64,000 bases of DNA from UBA1822 sp963615055 (GCA_963615055.1 CAVEFO010000002.1:33180-97179), one strand, 5' to 3'; counted from the stretch's first letter, positions 46,114 to 54,309 are shown. Notes: generated by a model from the letters alone, not told the origin. Numbers and translations are program-made.

Positions 46114-46545
46114 ATGAATCAAAAGGCAAAGCGCTTCCAAGAGTATTTGGAAGCCAAGGGTATCACGTGCTTTCAAACGGATGAAATCGCCGGTGATGCG
46201 ATGAATACGGTGGTGTTCCGTTCGCATATGGATATCGGCGGCCAATCGCTTCAGACGCTTGTATTGGCGGATAGCACGATTTATACCGTGCTGCGTGTGC
46301 TGGTCATGCCCGGTGCGCTGACAAAAGAAAATGAAACGGCCATGCGGCGTGAGGTCGATGCCATAAATGGCCGTTATAAAATTTTCAAATGTTATTTCGC
46401 GCCAAACGGTGATCTGGTGCTCGACGCGGTCATCCCGGCGCCGGCAGGCGAGATTGACGGCGATATGGTTTTCACTCTGTTTGACGGGATTATCCGAAAT
46501 CTGGAAAAGGAATACGAAACGATAGCGGCGCTTTGTCGTCATTGA
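46114..46545 (+). CDS. YbjN-like small protein downstream of tpsB
   Basis: A 143-residue soluble protein with no signal peptide. Its pattern (short strands, then YKIFKCYFAPNGDLVLDAV and a final helix GDMVFTLFDGIIRNLEKEY) resembles the YbjN / type III secretion chaperone-like fold; this is recognition by pattern only. It starts 16 bases after tpsB, is in the same transcription unit and is closed off by a strong terminator. LktC, the third gene product of the Fusobacterium leukotoxin operon, is of similar length, but I cannot show homology. A cytoplasmic helper for the adhesin is one inference. Confidence 0.7.
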   Translation: MNQKAKRFQEYLEAKGITCFQTDEIAGDAMNTVVFRSHMDIGGQSLQTLVLADSTIYTVLRVLVMPGALTKENETAMRREVDAINGRYKIFKCYFAPNGDLVLDAVIPAPAGEIDGDMVFTLFDGIIRNLEKEYETIAALCRH

Positions 46546-46562
46546 TGTTTCAACAGAAGACA

Positions 46563-46607
46563 CAAAAAAAGAACTCGGCTCTTGATGGGAGTCGAGTTCT
46601 TTTTTTG
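46563..46607. terminator. Rho-independent terminator of the secretion operon
   Basis: Fourteen-pair stem AAAAAAAGAACTCG with CGAGTTCTTTTTTT; T7 on the plus side. The following stretch to 46779 contains two ATAGAGATGAG repeat pieces and no gene. Confidence 0.9.
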
Positions 46608-46779
46608 TTGTGGGAAATCGCGCGGGGTGTTTGGCTATTGATGTCAGGCGCAAGATAGAGATGAGCGGCAGAACCTTTTCGCCTTTTCATTTTTGCGGCA
46701 ATCGGCATGGAATCACTTTCTGCTGATAGAGATGAGGAGCAGAGTTTTGGGTATTTTTAGTTTCAGTGGCGCTGGAGCT

Positions 46780-46943
46780 AAGGAACCGCTGATTTAATCG
46801 AAGAATCTTATTTTGCGGTATCATTATGCAATACGTGCGCCCGCGGATTCCTTGAATAGCTTGTTATTTGCGTCGTCCTTTTCCTTGTCTTGCATCATTA
46901 TGCTTATCACAAAATAAGATAACGATTGAATCAGCGCTTCCTT
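46780..46943 (-). mobile_element. 164-bp inverted-repeat (MITE-like) element, copy 2
   Basis: The reverse complement begins AAGGAAGCGCTGATTCAATC and follows copy 1 base for base over most of the left half (GCAAGACAAGGAAAAGG shared) and both ends; the middle is more diverged. Same length as copy 1, opposite orientation. Confidence 0.85.
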
Positions 46944-46954
46944 TAAAATGCGCC

Positions 46955-47056
46955 CAAAGGTCGCCACAAGTTTTCCTTAATTCTGACAGCAGAGAGAATT
47001 CCACCACAAACGCTGCCGAAAAGAAAAAACGAAACAGTCAGGCCCCTCAATACTTC
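46955..47056 (-). repeat. TATTGAGGGGC-type dispersed element
   Basis: Minus strand AGTATTGAGGGGCCTG, then TTTTTTCTTTTCGGCAGCG and TTTGTGG; the same order of words occurs at 60585-60660 (plus strand) and in part at 23530-23600 and 46673-46735. It adjoins the 3' end of the MFS gene. Confidence 0.65.
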
Positions 47057-47064
47057 AATCTTCC

Positions 47065-48210
47065 TTATTTCTTGATAAACCGGAAGACTAAGAGCGTCTG
47101 CAAAAGAAGGAGGGCGGCGAGGGTGTAGAAGACGGAGACGATGCCGGCGTGCTCGGCTAGGAAGCCCAGGGCGCTCGGGCCCATGATGACACCGCTGTAG
47201 CCGATGGTCGTCATGACGGAGACGGCGGCGTCGATGGGAATGGCGTTTTGCCGTGCGGCGAGCGTATAGAAGACGGGGACGATATTCGCCAGGCCGATGC
47301 CGATTACGAAGAAGAAGGGGAGGGATGTCATGAGTGTCGGCATGATGTCGACAGCGATAAATCCGACGGCGCCGATGAGACTTCCGGCGAGAAGAATTCG
47401 TTTTTCGCCGAAAGCGGAGACGACGCGGTCGCCGATGAGACGGCAGATCAGCATGGCGGCGGAATAAATGGAAAAGCCGATGCCCGCCGCGGCGAGATCC
47501 AGCTGTTTTGTTTCCGCCAAGAGGACGCCGCTCCAATCCATGACGGCGCCTTCGGCCAAGAAGGAAATAAATGTGAGGGCGCACAGGACGGCGATGAGCC
47601 CGCGCGGCCAAGTGAGGGCTTTTTGCCCGCCGTCGCCGCGAAAAGGAATGAGTTTCCCGTAGAAACAGAAGCAAAGCGCCAAGAGAAGCGCCATATGAAT
47701 AGAAACGACGGTAAAGACGGAGAGGCCGGCTTTGGCCAAAATCGTGAAAAGGCCGGAGCCGACAAAGCAGCCGATGCTCCAGAAGCCGTGCACACCGGAG
47801 AGAATGCGGCGCGCGGAGATGCGTTCGACGACGACGGCATTGAGATTCATCGTGACGTCGAGAGAGCCCATCGCGGCGCCGAAAATAAAGAGCACGACGA
47901 AATACGTCCAAAGCGAGGGCAGGACGGGAATGGAAAGGACGGCAGCGGCCATGACAAGAGTGGCGGCTGTGATGACGAGGCGACAACCGAAGTGCCGCGT
48001 CAGGATCCCGGCGAGCGGCATGAAAAGAAATGCGGCGAGCCCGATGGACAGCAACAGCAGCCCCAAAATGTCCGAGCCGACAGCGAGCCGCTCCTTGACG
48101 AAGGGAATCATCGGTGCCCATGTGGAGACGATAAAGCCGCCCGCGAAAAAGGCGCTCTTGGCTGCATGAATTTCACGTGCACCGGCGGTAAAATCTTTTA
48201 AGTTTGACAT
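47065..48210 (-). CDS. MFS transporter, YbjJ-like
   Basis: Major facilitator with 12 predicted membrane segments and 381 residues. The start at 48210 (MSNLKDFTAG) has AGGAGG eight bases upstream. The family features FGAAMGSLDVTMNLNAVVVE (in TM4-TM5; quoted only as the region around residue 110), SGVHGFWSIG and AEGAVMDWSGVLL resemble the YbjJ group of uncharacterised inner-membrane transporters. The substrate is unknown. Its leader carries a terminator-like hairpin (48291-48333), so expression may be controlled by attenuation. Confidence 0.88.
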   Translation of the reverse strand: MSNLKDFTAGAREIHAAKSAFFAGGFIVSTWAPMIPFVKERLAVGSDILGLLLLSIGLAAFLFMPLAGILTRHFGCRLVITAATLVMAAAVLSIPVLPSLWTYFVVLFIFGAAMGSLDVTMNLNAVVVERISARRILSGVHGFWSIGCFVGSGLFTILAKAGLSVFTVVSIHMALLLALCFCFYGKLIPFRGDGGQKALTWPRGLIAVLCALTFISFLAEGAVMDWSGVLLAETKQLDLAAAGIGFSIYSAAMLICRLIGDRVVSAFGEKRILLAGSLIGAVGFIAVDIMPTLMTSLPFFFVIGIGLANIVPVFYTLAARQNAIPIDAAVSVMTTIGYSGVIMGPSALGFLAEHAGIVSVFYTLAALLLLQTLLVFRFIKK

Positions 48211-48290
48211 AAAAAACCTCCTGCGCATGGAAATAGCTCTGGCGTATGAGAAATGATGTTTCTCTTCACTGCTGGATTTCCTGCAAAAAC

Positions 48291-48333
48291 AAAAAAGACC
48301 ACGGCGGCGGGATATCCCGGGCGCCTTCCGGTC
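48291..48333 (-). promoter_or_regulatory. Attenuator-like hairpin at the 5' end of the MFS transcript
   Basis: On the minus strand GACC...GGCG, a CGGGATATCCCG hairpin, CGCC...GGTC, then T6. The predicted transcription start (about 48338) is only some five bases before it, and the gene start is 80 bases after it. On the plus strand no T-run follows, so it is not a terminator for that strand. Confidence 0.6.
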
Positions 48334-48344
48334 AGATTGCGCGG

Positions 48345-48374
48345 ATTGTAGCACGGATAAAAATGTTTGTCAAA
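48345..48374 (-). promoter_or_regulatory. Sigma-A promoter of the MFS gene
   Basis: Perfect TTGACA (48374-48369), 18-base spacer, TACAAT (48350-48345). Confidence 0.8.
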
Positions 48375-48428
48375 TCGGCGGCGGTTTCTTTTTCAAAAAT
48401 TTCCTTCGTCTTTATCGAATGCATTTGA

Positions 48429-48434
48429 TATAAT
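48429..48434 (+). promoter_or_regulatory. -10 element directly before mtaB
   Basis: Perfect TATAAT (preceded by TTTGA), six bases before the mtaB ATG; no good -35 at 16-18 bases. Transcription would start at or next to the ATG, suggesting a leaderless mRNA. Confidence 0.5.
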
Positions 48435-48440
48435 GGGAGT

Positions 48441-49754
48441 ATGGAACAGGATAGGAAACAAAACGGGAAACGCGTCGCTTTTTTGACGCTCGGTTGCAAA
48501 GTCAATCAGTACGACAGCGACGCCATGCGCAGTCTTTTTTTGTCGCGCGGCTATGTGCCGACGGAGAAAGACGCGGACATTTATGTGATCAATACGTGCT
48601 CGGTCACGAGTATCGGCGATAAAAAATCGCGGCAGCTCATTCGCCGTATTCGCCGCGAGCATCCGGGGGCGATCATCGCGGCGGCCGGCTGCTACGCGCA
48701 GCTTTCGCCTGCGGAAGTGGAAGCGGCCGGCTGCGATGTCGTCGTGGGAAACCAAAACCGCGCCCGCATTGTCGATTACATTGAAGAAGCGGCAGCGGGA
48801 CGGGCGGGCAGTCACGTCGTCGACATCATGCAAGTCGCGGAATTTGAAAATCTCACGGTGACGCCCGAAGGCGAGGAGAAGACGCGCGCTTTCGTGAAGG
48901 TGCAGGAAGGCTGTGACAATTATTGCACGTTCTGTATCATTCCCTATGCGCGCGGGCGTTTGAAATCGCGGCGGCCGGACGATGCGGTGGCGGAAGTCTC
49001 GCTCTTGGCGGAAAAAGGCTATCGGGAAATCGTCCTGACGGGGATTCATCTCGGAAACTACGGCGTCGATCTGCGGGACGGAACGCGCCTCTCCACGCTG
49101 GTCCGGCGGCTTTTGGCGATTCCGGGTATTTCCCGCATCCGCTTGGGCTCCATCGAATCGGTGGAAGTGTCCGATGAGCTCATTCGTATCTTGCGGACCG
49201 AGAGCCGCGTGTGCCGCCATTTGCACTTGCCGATCCAATCAGGCTCGGATGCGGTGCTGGCCAGAATGCATCGGCATTATCGGCTGGCGGAATTCAAGAA
49301 ACTAATCGAGACGCTCCGTGAAAAAATTCCGGGACTCGCCTTGACGACGGATCTCATCGTGGGATTTCCGGGGGAAACGGAAGCGCTTTTTGAGGAAACG
49401 CTGGAAACGCTCCGCGAACTCCGATTTTCCGGCATTCACGTGTTCCCGTATTCGCCGAGGACGGGGACGCCGGCGGCCGGTTACCCCGATCAGGTGCCGC
49501 CTGCCGTCAAGAAAGAGCGCGTGCATCGCGTGGAAGCGCTGGAAAAGGAAATCGCAGCCGCGTATCGCCGCGTGTTTTTGGGGAAGACGGTCCGCGTCTT
49601 GGCCGAAGAAATAAGAGAAGGTCGCTGGGAAGGATTGTCCGATGAATACATTCGCGTCGCATTTACCGGTGAGGGAATCGAAAAGGGCGGCCTGTACGAG
49701 GTCCGCGTCACGGCGCTGACGGAAGAAGGTTTGGAAGGGCAGGTAAACAGTTAG
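48441..49754 (+). CDS. mtaB: tRNA methylthiotransferase MtaB
   Basis: Radical SAM enzyme that adds the methylthio group to t6A37 (giving ms2t6A) in tRNAs reading ANN codons. The 437-residue product has the N-terminal UPF0004 domain with TLGCKVNQYDS (MtaB type), NTCSV and AAGCYAQ, supplying the three auxiliary-cluster cysteines. The radical SAM motif is EGCDNYCTFCIIPYARG near residue 158, and a C-terminal TRAM-like domain follows. The ATG at 48441 is the only good start; the only SD-like sequence (GGGAG) is one base away, too close. The last codons GTA AAC AGT TAG run into TTAGCAG repeats, which supply the stop codon. Confidence 0.94.
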   Translation: MEQDRKQNGKRVAFLTLGCKVNQYDSDAMRSLFLSRGYVPTEKDADIYVINTCSVTSIGDKKSRQLIRRIRREHPGAIIAAAGCYAQLSPAEVEAAGCDVVVGNQNRARIVDYIEEAAAGRAGSHVVDIMQVAEFENLTVTPEGEEKTRAFVKVQEGCDNYCTFCIIPYARGRLKSRRPDDAVAEVSLLAEKGYREIVLTGIHLGNYGVDLRDGTRLSTLVRRLLAIPGISRIRLGSIESVEVSDELIRILRTESRVCRHLHLPIQSGSDAVLARMHRHYRLAEFKKLIETLREKIPGLALTTDLIVGFPGETEALFEETLETLRELRFSGIHVFPYSPRTGTPAAGYPDQVPPAVKKERVHRVEALEKEIAAAYRRVFLGKTVRVLAEEIREGRWEGLSDEYIRVAFTGEGIEKGGLYEVRVTALTEEGLEGQVNS

Positions 49755-49985
49755 CAGTTAGCAGTTAGCAGTTAGCAGTTGGGGGCTCATAGAGGTTGAG
49801 ACGTTTGACGTCGGACTTTATACGTCGTTTCGTGATTTTCGCATTATAAAATCGTCGCCGAGCTTTGCATGGCACTCACACTCGCCTTGCGTCACTGCGT
49901 TCCTAAGCCTCCTGTTCGTTTGCACAAGGCGACACCTGAACGGCTAACTACTCATTGCTAATTGCTAACTGCCAATTGCCAACTT
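49749..49985. repeat. Composite intergenic repeat unit (TTAGCAG arms, GACGT unit, GCGACACCTGA core)
   Basis: Left arm of five TTAGCAG heptamers, then GACGTTTGACGTCGGAC, then a section ending GGCGACACCTGAACGG, then a right arm of complementary GCTAAYT heptamers. It fills nearly all of the 309-bp gap between mtaB and the next gene. Same order of parts as at 14796 and 54386. Confidence 0.85.
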
Positions 49986-50063
49986 TAGCCCTTTGCGACA
50001 TGTGATAAAATAATACATATTTTCACATTGGGCTTATGCCGTTTCATGGGAAGGAGATTTCTT

Positions 50064-51161
50064 TTGCATTCTGCCGATACCGCCGTCATTATTTTGAATC
50101 CGACTTCCGGGCGGGAGCGGGCGCCGAAGTTTTTGGAGCCGCTTCGGGAAACGCTCGCGGAGACGTATGCGCATGTCATCGTGCGGCGGACGGAGAAGGC
50201 GGGGGATGCGACGGTTTTCGCCAAAGAGGCCGCTTTGCAAAATTTTGACGTGATTTGCATGGGCGGCGACGGGACGATCAATGAGACGGTGTCCGGGATT
50301 TTGGCGGTGCCGGGGACGGAGACGGTGTTCGGTTTCATTCCGTTCGGGACGGTGAATGATTTGGCGCGGGCGCTTCGGATTCCGCGGGTGCCGGGTCGGG
50401 CGATTCGGATGCTGCGGGATGCGGCGGAGACGTCGATTGATATCGGGCGGATCGGTGAGCGGTATTTCATTAATATCGTCGCGGCCGGTCTGATCCCGGA
50501 GGCGGTGAGCCGGGTGTCCATTCGCGAGAAGACGCTTTTCGGCTCGATGGCGTATTTTGCCAAGGGATTGCAGGCACTGGGGCATCAGCGGAGCTATGCG
50601 TTTCATATCGAGACGGAGGCGGGGACGTATGACATCTCTTCGCCGCTCATGGCTGCGATGCTCACCGATTCGGCGGGAAGTTTCCGAAATTTATTGCCGC
50701 CGGAGGATCGGAAGAAAGGCTTCATCAAGCTGGCGCTGTTTCGCGATTTTGATTGGAGCACGGTGCTCTTGCAGGCGCCGGCGCTCTTGAGCGGGCGGCA
50801 AATCAGCTCGGAATTTTTGCATATCATCAATTTGAAGCGCGCGCGCATCACGCTGGCGGAAGGGGAAACGCTTTCGACGAATGTGGATGGGGAAATCGGG
50901 CCGTCGTTTCCGCTGGAATTGGAACTCTTGCCGAATCGGCTGCGCGTTTTTGTCCCGGCGCGGCAGCGGGAAGAGCCGCTGTATTCGCCGCAGGCCTTGC
51001 AGTATCTGAAAGACAATTTCCTGCGGGCGGCGCGGGCGCGGATTCATGAGTGGGAGACGCTGCCGGAGCAGTGGACGGCGCGGATGATTGAGCGGGAGGA
51101 GCGGTCGCTTCGCGCGCAGGAGCTTTTGCCGGCGAAGAGGGAAACGGACGGGAAAGCATGA
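50064..51161 (+). CDS. Diacylglycerol/lipid kinase family protein (DagK/YegS-like)
   Basis: ATP-dependent kinase of the diacylglycerol kinase catalytic superfamily, acting on membrane lipids at the cytoplasmic face. TTG 50064 was chosen because AAGGAG lies seven bases upstream; ATG 50046 in the same frame lacks a site. The 365 residues include VIILNPTSGRERA, the nucleotide motif MGGDGTINE near residue 64 and FIPFGTVND near 94, and STNVDGEIG in the C-terminal beta domain. About 60 extra residues rich in Arg/Glu form a helical tail. It overlaps truA by four bases. Confidence 0.9.
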   Translation: MHSADTAVIILNPTSGRERAPKFLEPLRETLAETYAHVIVRRTEKAGDATVFAKEAALQNFDVICMGGDGTINETVSGILAVPGTETVFGFIPFGTVNDLARALRIPRVPGRAIRMLRDAAETSIDIGRIGERYFINIVAAGLIPEAVSRVSIREKTLFGSMAYFAKGLQALGHQRSYAFHIETEAGTYDISSPLMAAMLTDSAGSFRNLLPPEDRKKGFIKLALFRDFDWSTVLLQAPALLSGRQISSEFLHIINLKRARITLAEGETLSTNVDGEIGPSFPLELELLPNRLRVFVPARQREEPLYSPQALQYLKDNFLRAARARIHEWETLPEQWTARMIEREERSLRAQELLPAKRETDGKA

Positions 51162-51952
51162 GAAATATCCATATCACCGTCATGTACGACGGTTTTTCTT
51201 TTGCGGGCTTTCAGCGGCAGGAGAACGGCCTCGCGGTGCAAGAGGTCATCGAGGACGTGATTCGCCGTGTGACAGGCGCGAAATCGACGCTGTATTTCGT
51301 CGCGCGGACGGATGCGGGCGTCCATGCGTATGCGCAGGAATGTACGTTCTATACGGCGTCGACGATACCGGGCGAAAAATTTGCAAAGGCTTTGAATGCG
51401 TATCTGCCGCCGATGATTCGCGTGCGGCAAAGCCGGGAAGTCGCGGAGGATTTTTCCGTTCGGAAGCAGAATACGGGGAAAACGTACGGCTATTTGCTCT
51501 CCGGCGAGCGCGAGGTGTCACCCTTTTTGCGGCGCTATGTCTGGGCGTCGGGGAGAAGCCCGGATTTGGACAAAATGGAAGAAGCGGCGCGGGTGCTTTC
51601 GGGGACGCACGACTTTTCGGCGTTTCGCGGTGCCAATTCCGTCCCGGCCTCGCCCGTGCGGACGCTCTATGACATTTCCGTCTCGCAGGAAGGATCGCTT
51701 TTCCGCATCTACGTCACGGGCAGCGGTTTCCTCTATCACATGGTGCGCAATATCGCAGGCGCCCTTTTGGATGTGGGGTGCGGAAAATTTTCGGCGGCGG
51801 ATTTGGCAACCATTTTGAAAGGAAAGGATCGCAAGCGTCTCGGTATGACGGCGCCGGCCGCGGGGCTTTGCCTTTTGAAAGTGTATTTCGAGCCGGTCAC
51901 GAAGGACGCGATTCGGGAAACGCTGTCGGAGTCGCTGTGGCCGTGGATATGA
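51158..51952 (+). CDS. truA: tRNA pseudouridine(38-40) synthase TruA
   Basis: Converts uridines 38-40 of the tRNA anticodon arm to pseudouridine. At 264 residues it has the catalytic aspartate in ARTDAGVHA (around residue 52), YDGFSFAGFQRQ near the start and the dimer-domain motif YHMVRNIAGALLDVG. ATGA overlap with the kinase gene upstream implies coupled translation. A good terminator follows at 51957. Confidence 0.95.
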   Translation: MRNIHITVMYDGFSFAGFQRQENGLAVQEVIEDVIRRVTGAKSTLYFVARTDAGVHAYAQECTFYTASTIPGEKFAKALNAYLPPMIRVRQSREVAEDFSVRKQNTGKTYGYLLSGEREVSPFLRRYVWASGRSPDLDKMEEAARVLSGTHDFSAFRGANSVPASPVRTLYDISVSQEGSLFRIYVTGSGFLYHMVRNIAGALLDVGCGKFSAADLATILKGKDRKRLGMTAPAAGLCLLKVYFEPVTKDAIRETLSESLWPWI

Positions 51953-51956
51953 AAAT

Positions 51957-52000
51957 TCCGGGAAATCACGAAAGAGAAGTGATTTTCTCGGAGTTTTTTT
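51957..52000 (+). terminator. Rho-independent terminator after truA
   Basis: Stem TCCGGGAAATCAC with GTGATTTTCTCGGA (one bulge), followed by T7. The next 180 bases to the lipoprotein gene hold no other feature that I can support. Confidence 0.85.
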
Positions 52001-52180
52001 GCTGTTGCGGTATGGAGGAAGAGTATTTTTTTCGCAGCCGGTTTCACGGGGGTTTTAAATACATCACAGGCATATCCCGCAATGGTGAATAGGTATTCGA
52101 TATTTTGGCGGCATATCGATAGAATAAAGGCGGATTTGGGATGGGAATTTCTTTTTATGTATTTTGAAGGCGGTCGCAGC

Positions 52181-52702
52181 ATGAAGAAAATAACTTCTCT
52201 TTTGTTGGTCGGTCTGTTTGTCTTGGGCGGCATGACGGCGTGTGCGGGAGAGTCGGATGCACGGAGAACCGACACGGATTTGTCAAAGAGTGAAAGGACA
52301 GCGGAAAACAGACCGACTGGCGATAGGAATGTTTCTGCGGAACGGAGATTGAAAATGACCGTGAACGGAGAGGTGATTTCCATTATTCTGCAGGATACGC
52401 CGACGGCCAATGCGCTGTATGCGGCGCTTCCCATGGAGCTAAGATTTTCGGATTACAGCGGTTTGGAAAAAATTGCGTACCCGCCGGATGCGCTTCCGAC
52501 TGCGGGTGAATCGGACGGCTGCACACCGACAGTGGGGGATCTGTGTCTCTTTGTGCCTTGGGGCAATCTGTGCATCTTTTATACGCCACAGGATTTTCAT
52601 CATTCGAAGTCCCTGATTAAGCTGGGGCATGTGGAATCCGGTATGGAAATTTTGTCCGGGATGAAAGGAGATTTTACGGTGACGCTGGAGAAAGCGGACT
52701 GA
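52181..52702 (+). CDS. Lipoprotein with cyclophilin-like fold domain
   Basis: A 173-residue exported lipoprotein. ATG 52181 gives MKKITSLLLVGLFVLGG, then lipobox MTAC. A low-complexity linker rich in Arg, Asp and Ser/Thr follows (residues about 25-60). The rest matches the small cyclophilin-like (TM1367-type) family: MTVNGEVISIIL, TANALYAALPMELRFSDYSG, GDLCLFVPWGNLCIFY and VESGMEILSGMKG-like end. The family lacks proven peptidyl-prolyl isomerase activity, so no reaction is assigned. GAAGG is the likely ribosome site. Confidence 0.78.
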   Translation: MKKITSLLLVGLFVLGGMTACAGESDARRTDTDLSKSERTAENRPTGDRNVSAERRLKMTVNGEVISIILQDTPTANALYAALPMELRFSDYSGLEKIAYPPDALPTAGESDGCTPTVGDLCLFVPWGNLCIFYTPQDFHHSKSLIKLGHVESGMEILSGMKGDFTVTLEKAD

Positions 52703-52749
52703 GATACAACCATTTGTAAAGGTCCTTTGTGGCCGTGGACGTGTGGGGC

Positions 52750-52778
52750 TTGACAGATGGGGAGGAAGCGGATATAAT
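52750..52778 (+). promoter_or_regulatory. Sigma-A promoter of the second T-box leader
   Basis: Perfect TTGACA, 17-base spacer, perfect TATAAT. Confidence 0.85.
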
Positions 52779-52785
52779 GGCGGCA

Positions 52786-53017
52786 ATATAGGCGAAATGC
52801 ACGCATGGCGATGAACGAGACATGCATGCGCCGGACGTTTCCTCAAGAGAGCCGATGGGAGCTGCAAATCGGCGGAGCGCGGCGGATGACTCACTCGCGA
52901 GCTCCCTTTTTGAACGGAGTAGAAAAGGGCGATGAGCCACGTTACGGCTGTGGAGTACAATGTAGGGTGGTACCGCGCTCGGCGCCCCTATCTTCTTTGG
53001 AAGATGGGCGTTTTTTT
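52786..53017 (+). promoter_or_regulatory. T-box leader, apparent Leu (CTC) specifier
   Basis: tRNA-sensing antitermination leader. AAGAGAGCC (52844-52852) marks stem I. An upper stem CATGCGCCG/CGGCGGATG and lower stem CGAG/CTCG (52894-52897) leave ACTCA on the 3' side of the specifier loop, so the triplet is CTC (52890-52892), followed by the usual purine. AGGGTGGTACCGCG is the T-box core at 52964-52977, and CGCCCCTATCTTC/GAAGATGGGCG with T7 (ends 53017) is the terminator. Leu specificity fits the downstream branched-chain-type binding protein. Confidence 0.88.
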
Positions 53018-53101
53018 GTGCTTTTCACGGTGGATATGTCCGGTCTGTCGCGCTTGCCGCATGGGTCCTGTAGTGTGATTTTTTGTATGGAGGGAAACAG
53101 T

Positions 53102-54265
53102 ATGGAAAAGAAATGGTTGAAACGTTGCGCTGCATTCGGCGTGGCACTGGCCATGGTCGGCGCATTTGCCGGCTGCGGCGGCGGTGACAAGAAAGAGGCG
53201 GCGGAGGCTCCGGCGGGCAGCAGCGCGAAGATCGGTTTCATCACGGCTTACACCGGCCCCGGCGCGGCGTATGGCGTCGCGATGAAGGAAGGCGTGGATC
53301 TGGCCGTCGAAGAAATCAATGCAAACAAGGATACGAAGGTCAAGATTGATCTCTTCACGTATGACACGAAGCTCGTGAAGAACGAAGCGATCAACGCGAT
53401 GAAGAAAGCGATTGAGCAGGACAAGGTGCTGGCGATCGAAGGCCCGATGACGACGGGCGAAATGATGGCGGCCGGCCCGATTGCGCAACAGAGCGGCGTC
53501 GTCGCTTTCGGCACGGGTACGACGGGTCCCGGCATCACGGACCTGGGCGATTATATTTTCAGAAACGCCATCCCGGGCGCGATGAATATCCCGCAGATCG
53601 TCGAAAAGACGCAGAAGAAACTCGGCTACAAAAAGATTGCCATCATGTATTCGAACAACAACGATCAGATGGTCGGTGAGCACGGCTATTATCTCGACAT
53701 CTGCAACAAGCTCGGTCTGGAAATCGTAGCGGACGAGACATTTGCGGATAAGGACACGGATTTCTCCGCGCAGCTGACGAAGATTCAGCAGGCGAACCCG
53801 GACGTGATTGCGGTGGCGGGTCTGTATCAGGAAGGTGCGCTCATCGTCAAGAAAATGCGTGAAATGGGCATGAATCAGCCGGTCCTCGGCGGAAACGGTT
53901 TCAACAGCCCGGAATACATCAAGCAGGCCGGTGCGGCAGCGGACGGCACGATGGTCGCCACCCCGTGGAACCCGGAACGCAAGACGGACAAGGCGCAGAA
54001 TTTCCGCAAAGCATTCGTCGCGAAATACAATCATGAACCGGATCAGTTCGCGGCGCAGGCGTATGATGCGATGTACACCATCCATGCGGCGCTCGAAGCG
54101 TCCGGTACGACGACGGATCGCAAGAAATTCCGCGACACCCTGGCGCAGATCAAAGACTTTGAAGGTGCGACGGGTAAATTCGCATTCGACGAACACCGCG
54201 ATCCGAAGATGGATCTCGCGGTCCTGGTCATCAAAGACGGCAAGTGGACGGCTTTCGAAGACTGA
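53102..54265 (+). CDS. Branched-chain amino acid ABC transporter substrate-binding lipoprotein (LivJ-like)
   Basis: Periplasmic-binding-protein type I lipoprotein, 387 residues. The signal MEKKWLKRCAAFGVALAMV leads to lipobox AGC near residue 24; the start has GGAGGGAAA upstream. Family traits are AKIGFITAYTGPGAAYG, EGPMTTGEMMAAGPIAQQ (ligand-site region) and FAAQAYDAMYTIHAALE. A T-box with Leu specifier precedes it and a terminator follows, so it is expressed alone; the LivH/M/G/F partners are not in the window. It is the third T-box-controlled orphan binding protein here in type, after the two at 10235 and 11517. Confidence 0.92.
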   Translation: MEKKWLKRCAAFGVALAMVGAFAGCGGGDKKEAAEAPAGSSAKIGFITAYTGPGAAYGVAMKEGVDLAVEEINANKDTKVKIDLFTYDTKLVKNEAINAMKKAIEQDKVLAIEGPMTTGEMMAAGPIAQQSGVVAFGTGTTGPGITDLGDYIFRNAIPGAMNIPQIVEKTQKKLGYKKIAIMYSNNNDQMVGEHGYYLDICNKLGLEIVADETFADKDTDFSAQLTKIQQANPDVIAVAGLYQEGALIVKKMREMGMNQPVLGGNGFNSPEYIKQAGAAADGTMVATPWNPERKTDKAQNFRKAFVAKYNHEPDQFAAQAYDAMYTIHAALEASGTTTDRKKFRDTLAQIKDFEGATGKFAFDEHRDPKMDLAVLVIKDGKWTAFED

Positions 54266-54279
54266 TGTGAGATCGATGG

Positions 54280-54309
54280 AAACAGCTCTCCTTTTGGGGA
54301 GCTGTTTTT
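54280..54309 (+). terminator. Rho-independent terminator
   Basis: Stem AACAGCTCTCC with GGGGAGCTGTT and T5. Confidence 0.88.
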
